Source: Lineus longissimus
Taxonomy: Eukaryota > Nemertea > Pilidiophora > Heteronemertea > Lineidae
Direction: 5' to 3'
Assembly: GCF_910592395.1 (NCBI RefSeq)
Contig: NC_088313.1
Coordinates: 14,774,437 to 14,838,436 of the forward strand
Length of the DNA: 64,000 bases
In this document: in pieces, positions 37,646-48,438 of the stretch
How positions within the stretch are numbered: position 1 is the first letter of the stretch
How the letters are laid out: each line of letters starts with the position of its first letter
Program-made: the position numbers and the translations under genes
Notes under the pieces: model-generated
Seen by the model: the letters and a program-made list of their open reading frames with translations, nothing else
Databases searched by the model: none
Told to the model about the DNA's origin: nothing

Positions 37646-40600
37646 TGTTCTTTCCACGTTAGGGTCGGGGTTGGATGGTTACCTTAGCAACATACCCGGG
37701 GATAAGAAGCGCTTTGAGCAGTGTTGACTTAGAAACCAAAGCGCTACATGAATGCCTTACATCAACGATCGAGTTTTCCCGAGCCCGAGCTAAGCTCTCT
37801 TCTAACCCTTCCCTTTGTTTTCTGGCCATGTCTATTTCAACTACCCCTTCGTTCCCAATTGCCGCCACGTACATTAAATCCTTGCCTTCACAAGCCCGAT
37901 CAAAGAAACCCAACATCGGCTCCAGGGTCTGATTCGATATTCTTACTAACAGTCCTCCACGTACATCAGTCAATCATAACGGCACAGGGGACAAGGTCTT
38001 ACACAAGTGTTCATATTCTTAACACGTTTGCCTCAATCGTTTTGCTTGGCGCAAACGTCGATATGAACCTTTCATAATTTCCAGAGTAATAGCTTTTAAG
38101 AAGTAATTAATTCTAAGCAGCGGTTTAATCAATTCATGAGATGCTGAGTCACTGTACTCGTGAGTGATAATCATCAGGATGGGGCGCTCGCAGAATATAA
38201 ATGACTTCCTCCACCGCGGCGCTAATGGTTCTACTTGCATGACTGAAACTTTGAGCCGGGAAAGAGACGCCCGGTTGATAATTGTCGTTCAACATGCGAA
38301 GTCCTGATCAGAATCGTGGGCGATTGAAATTTCATTAGCGGTTTGTCATCGGACGCTATAGAGATTTCAGATGGTTCGAAGAGGGCAATGTATAGAATTA
38401 TGATTGCGTATCAGGAATATTCTTCCAACTATGCTCCTTAACGCTCGGCGCAGTCCTTTTAGGGACAAACGACAACTGCACGATGTGGTTCCAATAGGGC
38501 GTTGACAGTTCTATCCCTGGTCACCACAAGCTAGACACAGGCTGCACTTTCGGTTAATTCACAATCTCGAGTCTCATGTTGTTTGTTCCCGAGATATCTT
38601 CCGCACATCGGAAAAACGCGTCCCCAACCCGCGGCTACTTCTGAAACTCTTCCCTTAATCACCAATTGAAGAAGAACAATAGATCCCTCCCGCCAGCAAA
38701 GTTCACCTAACGCCAGCTCCTACGTGTCGAAATTATCACCAGCTTCATTAGAAAAATATCGAAGGCGAGGAGGAAATCGGGAGATTAAACGTGAAGCCTA
38801 TTATACACGTCTAGTAAAAACAGTCCAGAGACAATTGGCAAAAACCCAGCTGTCTTTTCGTTTCGCATCAAGATAGCCCGAGAATATTCTCTTAATTGGT
38901 CCGGAATTTCTCTCCCTTTGAGCGGCGCTTACGTGATGATATGAACATTTCTGGGATGACTTTCTCGATAATGGCACTTCTCTTGTATCTGAGGATGAGT
39001 TCGATTGGTAATGGCCTATTAATTAATCTCCTGCAGATGTTCGCGACCAGGATGTGCTTTATCTTCAATCGGAGGCACCGTTTGCGTGTCTTCCCCCGGG
39101 CGAAGATTTGTTCGCTTAAAGAATCAAACTCTTCTGTGAAAGCGATGGTTTTGACGATATTTGTCGATTAGCGTTGTGAAAAACAGCCACCTATCCCAGT
39201 TCCATCAGAAATAGGCCTTGCTAGAGCTTGGCCCGATGACCACTGCCTTATAACGATTGTGTTGCACGAAGAGGGATTCAACGGTTTTTGATTATAATTT
39301 CCATTTCACCCAAATTCGTCTTTGAAGATGAAGTCACAACCAGTAGACGTAGAAAGTCACAATCAGATGACGGCCGTTGGATTTATATGGTGGCTTCGCT
39401 ACTGATTGATAATATCATTCTTTTTTTCCATTAAATCCTTATCGGTCTATGAGGACAAAGTCACAACCAGTAGACAGAGCAAGTGACAATCTGATGACGG
39501 GTATACGACCACTTTAGAAATATGAAGCCTTCTCCACTCTCGATTGCTTGCATGAATCATGAACATTTTACACTTGCATAATCAACATTGCATATAAGTG
39601 TGTATAGATTTCTGAATTGCTAATCTGACAGTTAACTCATATTATGAGTAGGCACTTGGGAAAGTATATAAACAAACCAACCGAACGGCAAAAAAGCTTA
39701 CCAAACCTCCATCATACTTGTTGTTCTTTCCTCTTAATTAGTTACGACCACATGACCACTATTCAGCCAATTAGACAAAGGCATCTTAATGGGGCAATTA
39801 CTGCATCAATTAACTTCAGGTCAGTGAAAGCTTGATATAAGCAATCAGTAGCGAGTCTGGTATGTTTTTTAAGTCTGAGGTACATTATGTTAATAAGTTT
39901 TTGTTTGTTGTGAGTATTCGATCAATTGGAAAACTAACGATTTGCTGTTAATTAATACAAATTGAAGGGGGAATTTGAGCGAATATGTTGATTAGTTACA
40001 GATGGATTCCGAGGTTTTCTCGACTTTACAGTAAGCCTATCATCTGACCGAACTAGCGGACTTTATGCAGGTTATTGGTAATGATGCTTATCAGTAACAT
40101 GACCAATAAGTGATCAGCTTCTGAATGTAATTTACGGATTCTTGATTCTTATAAGATTTTAAGCTACGAGGTCAATAAATTGGCGCCTTACCATAATGGC
40201 ACGCTAAAACACTCATCCCGCGTTGGAGGAGGAACACTTCCTGGAGAAAATCACCTCCAAGTCCAAAGCGAACGTTGAAGAAGAAGAAGTTTCATATTAA
40301 AAAATGTACACGCCAATTCGGTGCAAGATTCTTGAAATCAGTCTGGTTCTCTCCAAACTCATGAATATTCAAACGGCAGTGTCGTCTAGAAATGACCTTG
40401 AACTATCTGACGACCGTACGGTTTTTTAACGATTTCATCATATGATGATGGATTATAAAAAAACATGTCGGCAATATCAGCAAATTCAAAGTCCGATTTT
40501 GTAGGAAGGTGTTTATGTTAAATGTACGTGCTTTCGTGGTCGTATTAACTTGAAATAAAACTCGATCTGAAAAAGTTATATTCAAAATTCCATCATATGT

Positions 40601-42230
40601 TTACCAGAACTTGCGTGCATTTACCGCATACATCATTACCAGAATGTACTGAAGTGTTACTGTCTTTATTTTAGTGAAACCAAATGTTGGTCATTTAAAT
40701 CGTATTTCGAATGGTAACCATTCATTGAATTCACAAATGATCATTTAATCACTGCGCAGCCGCCCCATTGTTTACTCTTTAAACACCCAAAGCAATATTA
40801 TGCGTGGGGCCTTCCACTTTTAATAAGCCTCATCGCCAATCATTAAAACGAGAATATATCGCTGGGTGTTTTGTTTCAGCGGGATGGAACGGAGGACCTA
40901 GTTTGTGGGCGGTTAATAACCTCACCAAGCGCCGCTAGACCAAATCTAGGCAAGCTTAAGTTAATGCGGAGTTTCCTATATCGAAAACTCACCAAAATCA
41001 TTCTATTCTTAAAGGCTTACCCCATTCATGTCCGTTGAATTATCCTGTGTCACACGTAAGTAGAAATCAACATTGCCTCTGTCCTGTAACCAGACGTGGT
41101 AAAACATGACACGACTACATCTATATCGGCACAACGCTGAAAGTATATTTATATGAAAAAAAACATGGGTAGGGTTGGAAAATTAACAGAAACATTGTTG
41201 CAGGCATGTATTAATGATTGTAGGTTCTTGTTAACATTCTTTCTATTAATTGCATAATGCGGGCGAACCCGCCCTTACAAAAAATGCTTTGGCCTGATGG
41301 CTCGACACCGTTAACACATTACCTTTAATTTTGTATTAGTTTAGATCGAGTTGCATCTTTTTTTCTTCCCATGGAATCACTTTAAAAATTTGAATGCCTC
41401 TTCGCGCCATGACGTACCAGAAAGTTGACACAATTTAACCATCATCCATGCGATAGAAAAATTTCCCCCCAGTTATTTATCATTGCCGCATGTGTTATGT
41501 ATTTTAGTCTTTTGAGGTCATTATAAGCATATCATTTTTGTCGATTAAATGTCAATGACATCGAGAGCTGCCTGAACACATAGATAGAGTTTATACAGTC
41601 TTAGAAACAAAGGTTGTTGAGCTCTTGAAAAAAGGGGATTTCGCACAGCTAACGTTTCGGCCTACATTTCATATTTTCTCGGGCGGTGAAAATGAAGCTC
41701 CTCATTTCCTGTTAAGTCTGGCGCAGATCAGTAAGCTAGACTCTGCCTGATGAACATGTGAACACTAGGGCCCGCAATCGGCTTCCATTCAGAAACTCGC
41801 GTACGACTTGGTGATGCATCAGTTAATATTATACCGATTGAGGCGGGGTAAGGGCATGTTATTGCTCGGACGAAGTACGCTTTGATGCCTTTTCGGCCTA
41901 CATAAGGGGCTTCAATGAGGGACAAAAACCGTCTTTTTAGACTTCAATCCATTTTGATATGCTCTTCCTCCCTTACAATTCCCGGTAACAGTATTTTAGT
42001 CCCTGAATGCCTTTTCACATCACGCCCAATACCATTTCATCATGTTTTGTAATATATACTCTGTCCAACAACTCAAATGAAGATAGCATGATATCGTAGG
42101 TAGTGGCACATAAGGGCAAACACCAGGGCCATTTCTGCTGCATACTACGGGATTCTGTTCTATTCTATAGCTTTTTCATCACGCGATACCTGGTCACCTA
42201 TTCGCATTGACGTCAAACGGCATATCATAA

Positions 42231-42350
42231 CATAACGTTTGTTTGCCCCAACCAATTTAGGCCTACCGACATCCATGGAAGCTGTTTCATGGGGATCGAT
42301 GTTATCAAGATTTTCATTGATAGCTCTATGATTAGACAGTAGAACTACAC
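42231..42350 (-). mobile_element. MITE family A, partial copy (minus orientation)
   Basis: The terminus CATAACGTTTGTTTGCCCC is followed by TTAGGCCTACCGACATCC, AAGCTGTTTCATGGGG, ATCGATGTTATCAAGATT and TTAGACAGTAGAACTA. Similarity then ends, so the other half is missing. Confidence 0.75.
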
Positions 42351-42700
42351 TAGCACCACAGCAATGATGGCGACTTATTGACCCTCCATATTGCAAGCGC
42401 TGTCGATTAATTTGCCCAGCAGTCGATAAGAGGCAGCTATGACTGTCATTCCGCCAATATAAGGGGCCAGGGTGTGTCGTTGATTATTAAGGAGGAAGAT
42501 ATGCTTCACTTCAAATTCAAATGTTTTAAAAGTACATCATGACTCGTCTGATAGAATTCAGACGAGTCGAACCGCTACGAGAAATCGTTGATTTTAACAA
42601 AACTTAATGTAGCATTGGTCTACATTCCGCAGCACCTCGTTTTCATTGCAGTAGCCTCGATTATTCGACACGGACCATGAGGGTGGAGCCGTAAAATATA

Positions 42701-43696
42701 GGTAGCATGTAAACACTGAAACGTTTCAAAAGAAACAGGTCAAACGAAACGAGTCAAATAAATGGTCAAAACGTGAAATTGAAAATGCACTATGTGGATG
42801 TGTCGTTTTTCAAGGCTCTGTTTTGTATTTTTACCGCATAAAAGCCACAGAAATTCAAACAGAAAGCGATTAATTATAAATAGATTTAACAGTCCGTTCA
42901 GCTCTTTCACAATTTAGATAAACCGGTATTTCCCCACGTAACCTCGTACCCTGCCCAAATATTTAGCGCTATTGTATACTTTAACGACAATAACGACGAT
43001 TTATTGGAACACGTTGAATTGAACATGTTCAATTTTGCCTTGAACTCTTTCGAACGTAGCACTCAGACACGGAGCATCAGCAGATCAGAGGTCATAGCAT
43101 TATTCATGTTATTCCGCATTTCATCTGGCATTTCCCTGCCCTAATTGGCCGCCATTATTGCCGAATGTGCTGGATCCACTCATTTCATTATTACAAGATG
43201 TTCAAAGCATATATTGATGCGAAACGTTAAGACATGATAAGGGTGATTGTTTAATTTTAAACGCCATAGCCTTTTGTTATTTCGTCCCCAAATAGAGTAC
43301 GAATCTGTGGCCGCGGCCATTTTCAGTTCAATTACACTGCGCGATCGCAATGCATAATGTACAGTGATTCGCCAACATGGAAGCCAATTCGGGCAGAGAT
43401 AATATTTTGAATATTAACTCTGCTTTTGGAGATTGGCACGGGGACGAGGCTGATTTACCTATTGCGCTGAAAATGTGGAATGCCAAGGCGTGTCGCCGTG
43501 TTGCAAACAATTTACCAAATTCATCACCTAAAAATCGATCCAGACTATCAAAGTACGCAAACAGAATTATTGTAATCATTATAACAGATCATGAGTATAA
43601 TTATTCAGTAATATTCATTTTTATGCTATATTTTTATTTTTGACTTGTTTCGTTTGACCTGTTTCTTTTGAAACGTTTCAGTGTTTACATACTACC
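42701..43696. mobile_element. DNA transposon (996 bp) with perfect 10-bp target duplication
   Basis: GTAAAATATA is duplicated exactly at 42691-42700 and 43697-43706. The ends are inverted for about 60 bases. On the left they read GGTAGCATGTAAACACTGAA then ACGTTTCAAAAGAAACAGGT then CAAACGAAACGAGTCAAA. The right end, read in reverse complement, is nearly the same. A 10-bp duplication with long inverted repeats fits the Mutator-like (MULE) group. No transposase is visible. An 88-codon ORF (43377-43643, starting MEANSGRDNILNIN) lies inside and may be captured or chance sequence. Confidence 0.88.
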
Positions 43697-44141
43697 GTAA
43701 AATATATGCCAAACGCAAAGGCGCGTTGGCCAAACATTCTAGCTCCACCTTCCAGTGCGGTGTTAACTCCTTAATCTTCATCACCTGCATACATACCTGG
43801 CTTTCACTTATTGTTAAATCTATTCAGATGATGAATGCGTTCAACCGAAATGCCGGAAATCTGGATTCCTATAGTTCCGGTGAAGTCTAATTTCCTGTTC
43901 CGGTAACCTTGAACCTACCACAGTGTCTTATTGATTCAACCTCGTATGCTTATCATTATTTAGTATGTCTGAGAACGAGAGTTTAAAACGGCGTAGGCCT
44001 CTGCGTCTCTGCTTGGACAAAGTGCCTGCGAGATGTTTTTGTCTGACGAACACTGACCATGAGATTCCTGGCCGCAAAACATGTACATGTACATGTATAT
44101 ACTACACGTTGTGGACATCTTACTCGGCTGAGTTTACAAAC

Positions 44142-44504
44142 AGGTCACGCTGTCACTTGGCTGTGCTGACATGAAGGTCACGCTATCACTTGGCTAGGTT
44201 GACATAGAGGTCACGCTGTCACTTGGCTGTGCTTACATAGAGGTCACGCTATCACTTGGCTGTGCTAACATAGAGGTCACGCTATCACTTGGCTGGATTG
44301 ACATAGAGGTCACGCTATCACTTGGCTGGATTGACATAGAGGTCACGGTGTCACTTGGCTGGGTTGACATAGAGGTCACGCTATCACTTGGCTGGGTTGA
44401 CATGGAGGTCACGGTGTCACTTGGCTCGGTTTACAAATAGGTCTTGCTGTCACTTGATCGAGTTTACATATAAGTCTCGCTGTCACTTGACCGAGCTTAG
44501 ATAG
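44142..44504. repeat. 33-bp minisatellite, eleven units
   Basis: The exact 33-bp unit is AGGTCACGCTATCACTTGGC then TGGATTGACATAG. Units 1-8 are near-identical and units 9-11 decay toward the right edge. Nine of the eleven units begin AGGTCA, which is also the core nuclear-receptor half-site. Confidence 0.95.
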
Positions 44505-45117
44505 AGGCGCGAAATTTTGGCGGTTTACAGCATTAGTCAGTCCAAGTACAATCGAACAATCAGTTGGTGAGTTGTTCCATTCCCTTCTGGTGTTCTTCTA
44601 GCATAATGTAAAAATCATACAGCCTCTTTAAATGGCACTCAAGACCATCAATTATTATGTCTTCATCAATCAGAATTATAAAAACAATTCGCGTCCAATT
44701 CTTCAAACACGTTCTCATATCTCCTCAATATCTCTATTAATTCTTTATAGCTATTATATTCCAATTGAAACGCGCGTTCATTACTTGTCAGCGCGAGACA
44801 GATTGACGATTTAGGGTGTTGTGTCCATCCGTTTCCAAGGCAACATCAGATTACGCAAGACATTTCGAACAATTCCTCGATCTTGTAAATGGAAATTTAA
44901 AAGGCTCTATTATGTTATCATAAAAGAACACTTTAGACCAAATTATCGGCAGAACGACAACTTTTTCGTGTCAAATCTTAATTGTGTTGAATTACACACA
45001 ACGTCTACTAAACAGCGTTTGATTGGATTTCCCGCAATTAACATGACTTAGTGTCAAGGTTTTCGACTGTTGTACGGTAACAACCAAATCTGTTGTAAAT
45101 AGAGTAGAATGTTCATC

Positions 45118-45280
45118 ATCAGCAGACACTATTAAGGACACCTCTCTATTAAGGACACTAGTTTTCGACCCTATTTTGTTGTTTCCATTCAATTTGACCT
45201 CTTTAATCAGGGAACCTCTCTCTTAACAACAGCACTTATCAGTCATGAGGTTGTCCTGAATAGAGAGGTTCTATGAGACA
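45118..45280. repeat. Dispersed repeat family C, second copy
   Basis: ACACCTCTCTATTAAGGACA near the left and GTCCTGAATAGAGAGGTTCT near the right form inverted ends around a body containing TTTCCATTCAATTTGACC. This supports a foldback MITE. Confidence 0.65.
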
Positions 45281-45488
45281 GAACAAGTTGTAAATATAAT
45301 AGTCTAGTTGTACGATACACCCTCAAGGGTTATGTTGTTCACTTATAATCTGCGTTACTTCCTTTCGTCCAACACTTCACGAAGTAAAGACCAATAACAT
45401 GGTCTCACCCTGATCACCTGGTCGAAAACATTGGCTCCAGGGCTAGTCTCTTTCCACCAATCTGTTCCATTTAATCATTACTATCTCG

Positions 45489-45875
45489 TCGTGTTTTTCA
45501 CATCGTTCTGGCTAAAGGTACTCAGCTGAACTCAGGAATGTGACCAGATCACATTTGCCAAGAGATAGTGGTGAACATTATTTCATCCTGTTTTTCACAT
45601 CGTTCTGGCCAAAGGTACTCAGCTGAACTCAGGAATGTGACCAGATCACATTTGCCAAAAGATAGTGGTGAACACTAATTCATCCTTTGGGTAGGCTTGA
45701 CTAATGCCGAGGAGAAATACTCTTGCGCAGTGTCAACTGAAAGCGGGTCAACTGTGACTCCGGCTGCCCAGGGCTGTGTAACATTACTATTTGTGATCAT
45801 ACTATCACAGTTTAATGACAAGAGGTCAGCCGAGCACCTTTGGCCAGATCTATCCGAAAAACACCTTAGGGCAGA
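45489..45875 (+). repeat. Dispersed repeat family B with internal 97-bp duplication
   Basis: GTTTTTCACATCGTTCTGGC starts at 45493 and again at 45590. The two 97-bp units also share CTCAGCTGAACTCAGGAATG and ACCAGATCACATTTGCC. The 3' part (GCCCAGGGCTGTGTAACATT, GAGGTCAGCCGAGCACCTTT) matches the copies at 26238 and 49438. Confidence 0.85.
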
Positions 45876-47446
45876 AATATTAGCACGAGGACGAGGTAAC
45901 CAGTACAATTCCAGGGCGGATGTTCATGAGGTACAAATGATGTAGCAAGAATACGCCGATTCCATCGCAATACGCAGTCACCGGGCGAGATTGTCTGGGT
46001 TGTTTCCAATCTCATCTATTTATGGAATGTAAACAGGTGTTCCGCATCGGCTGATAATTTTGAAATTAAAATTAGGAAAGAAGGTTTACTCCAATAAACT
46101 TTATTCGCATTATTTACATATAAAGTGCAAACACTAAGACACATCTGACAACTACATGACGTATGTCTATCTTAACACAATGCTCCAATTTCCATCGGAG
46201 GAAACTCAAGTATGGAATCAATGGGAAATGAAAATTGATAGGAAATAACGGCGTACGATGATGGAGAAATCTTACAGTTAGCGACAATATTTTTGAAGCA
46301 TGTTTTATCAATAGTTTCGCGATGTCGTAAAATGTATTCAGGGGCGTTTTCTTTGGGAATACAGTGGCTATTTAAGTTTTGACATTTGGTGTCAATTAAA
46401 ACATGTCCCCAATGAAAGTACATGAATAATGGTAGACTAAAACGCCATGCACGCTAGAAGCTTGGCTTTCGGACTTTTGCTTGAAAAAAGTTTCATAAAA
46501 GGGGTGGGTGATATTCCCCAGGTAGTCCACGCACAGTCAATTGAAACTATTGCTTTTGATCTACGGTATAAATATGTTCCAACATTGGGCTTGTTATTCA
46601 TTTTATTTTTGTTTTGGTATTGTAAACAGTTGTCTGTGCGCAAATATGCACAATGAAAGCTGTCAAACTCGATCAATGACCAGATTGACCACGCTTGTTT
46701 TTATGACTCGTACAACAACAAAACCGCAAAACGTTTTTTCTGATTCACCCTGTAGGCGCGGCCAAAAACACAACTTTACCCCAAGGAATTTTCAAAAGCA
46801 TGTTGCAAAAAAAATGCAAAAAAATAATTCGACTTACACTTAGACAAAATACACAATATTGAAAGTGATTTCTTAAATCCTACACCGCTCGTGTCCATAG
46901 TATTTTGTTGTGCCAAATGTTAGAAATAAACATTGCCGTTGTGCAGTTATCATGCACGCAAATTTGCAATTTGCTGCAACTACATTACAACGGTCATGTT
47001 GAAAGTGCATTCATGACCAGTAACATATTTCAACAGAAATATTCGAATTCAAGTTAAATTTAAAAATTCTAGAACGAACGGTGTTGGCATTCAGCACTGA
47101 AGCTCTCTGATTGGACTGTAGTGTTCCGATTTCAGTTCAAACTCACGTTTTTTCACTGTAGTGTTCCGATTTTAGTGTAAATTGCCGTTTTATCATTGTG
47201 AAAGAAAGTGACGATTTCAATAAAAAAAACTGTCAAGGCATAATGTGGCCTACTATCAGAGATTGGTTTGATCAAATGGCTGTGTTGAGCGTAGGGGGCC
47301 GTTGTTTGTTTGTTCCTGTGTTATTTCTGTGATAAAATGTTTGTCCTGACAAGGATTCTATATAACGTTCTCACCAATAACACAAAGTGGAAATCAACGG
47401 TGATGGACACTAGTAACACATTTCAATGATTGTCAATAATAATCAA
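45876..47446. other. Gene-free stretch downstream of Nk7
   Basis: It is AT-rich with no recognisable gene or repeat family. A TTTATT at 46100-46105 (AATAAA on the minus strand) could serve as a distal Nk7 polyadenylation signal. Confidence 0.4.
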
Positions 47447-47641
47447 CCTAGTCGCAAATGCACAGACACGCATGTGAGTCAAGGGGTGATATGAATAAAG
47501 ACCAGCAAATGCTTTTATCTAAAACTCCATGTACATTTACACTAGGCCTTTCTGTACAAAATTGAAGTAAAAGCATTTGCTAGTCTTTATTCATATCACC
47601 CATTGGCTCAGACACTTACGTCACATCTGTCTGTGACTAGG
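47447..47641. mobile_element. Foldback MITE just downstream of Nk7
   Basis: The arms of about 70 bases are inverted. The left arm has CCTAGTCGCAAATG... then GGGTGATATGAATAAAGACC and AGCAAATGCTTTTA. The right arm has TAAAAGCATTTGCTAGTCTT, TATTCATATCACCC and ends GACTAGG. No clear target-site duplication is seen. Each arm carries an AATAAA in the outward-to-inward sense, at 47494-47499 on + and 47586-47591 on -. Confidence 0.82.
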
Positions 47642-47976
47642 TATCCTATAACGTCACCCTGCTAAGCTAATTCCTGAGGCCCAGTTACCAAGTTACACAA
47701 TGGCATTAAAGTCCTAACACTTTTACTAATGAAATTTACCGATGGAGATAACGCTTACTTGAACTGACGCTGGCGTTTGCTGCTAACGCCGATGACAGCA
47801 ACTAGCGGAGCGAGCGGAGGTACTATCCATTGGACACCGAAATGTTACGCCCAAGTTATCCCTCGAGTAAAGATATCAATTTGAACAAAATATGAGGCGG
47901 CAATTATCTTAGCAAGGCGACGACAATATGAAAAAAATTAAAGACGGTCTATTTTTTCAGAGTCACAAAATACGTT

Positions 47977-48438
47977 TTAACTCACTGCAACAGAACAGGG
48001 AGTAAATGCAGAAATTTCCATCATCGCGTTCTCTGTAATGACGTCATCAGAATGACCTGGCAAAGTCTCATTTAGAGTGTTCACGTCATCTCTCTGCTCG
48101 TCTAAAGGAATTTCGCGCGAAATATTAGTCACGTGATCTGAGTCGGGAGTTCCCGATCTTACTTCCCGATTGTTAGGATCAACTTCAATGACGTCATTGT
48201 TGTTATCGCTAGAATTCTCAGTATTTGAGTCATCTGTGATCGTTTTGAAACTTCCGAGTGGCTCGCTAGGTGTCGCTTCTTCATCGATATGTTCGCCATC
48301 TTTCGGCGACTCTTTGTCATGACCTTTCGTGACCTTTGTGTCCTTCGTATCGCCATGCTTATAATCAGCAGCCTGTGCGTTGGATATATTCTCCTGCTTT
48401 TTCCACTTCGTCCGCCGGTTTTGGAACCAAATTTTTAC
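47977..48438 (-). CDS. Nk7: Nk7 last coding exon
   Basis: The exon follows acceptor TCGTTCCAG and begins [17 protein letters not shown], then a low-complexity acidic tail of Asp, Asn, Ser and Thr to a TAA stop. Reading upstream past the acceptor is still open, but those residues are not homeodomain-like. Confidence 0.93.
   Translation of the reverse strand, partial: VKIWFQNRRTKWKKQENISNAQAADYKHGDTKDTKVTKGHDKESPKDGEHIDEEATPSEPLGSFKTITDDSNTENSSDNNNDVIEVDPNNREVRSGTPDSDHVTNISREIPLDEQRDDVNTLNETLPGHSDDVITENAMMEISAFTPCSVAVS

Larger units (their letters stand above)
29866..42690. other. Gene-free intergenic DNA between Tlx and Nk7, part 2
   Basis: No gene was recognised. Repeats are listed separately. 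Blocks near 33.94-34.5 kb and 38.56-39.17 kb are free of obvious repeats, have a higher GC share than the surroundings and hold TAATTA-type sites (for example CTAATTAATAGCGCC). They are candidates for conserved regulatory DNA, by inference only. A 130-bp-spaced duplication (AAGTCACAACCAGTAGAC at about 39331 and 39459) is also present. Confidence 0.5.

Noticed and set aside
37659-37973. 104-codon minus-strand and 85-codon plus-strand ORFs around 37.7-37.9 kb
   Set aside because: Both strands are open over the same bases, neither matches a family I know, and the block follows a degraded tRNA-like SINE head.
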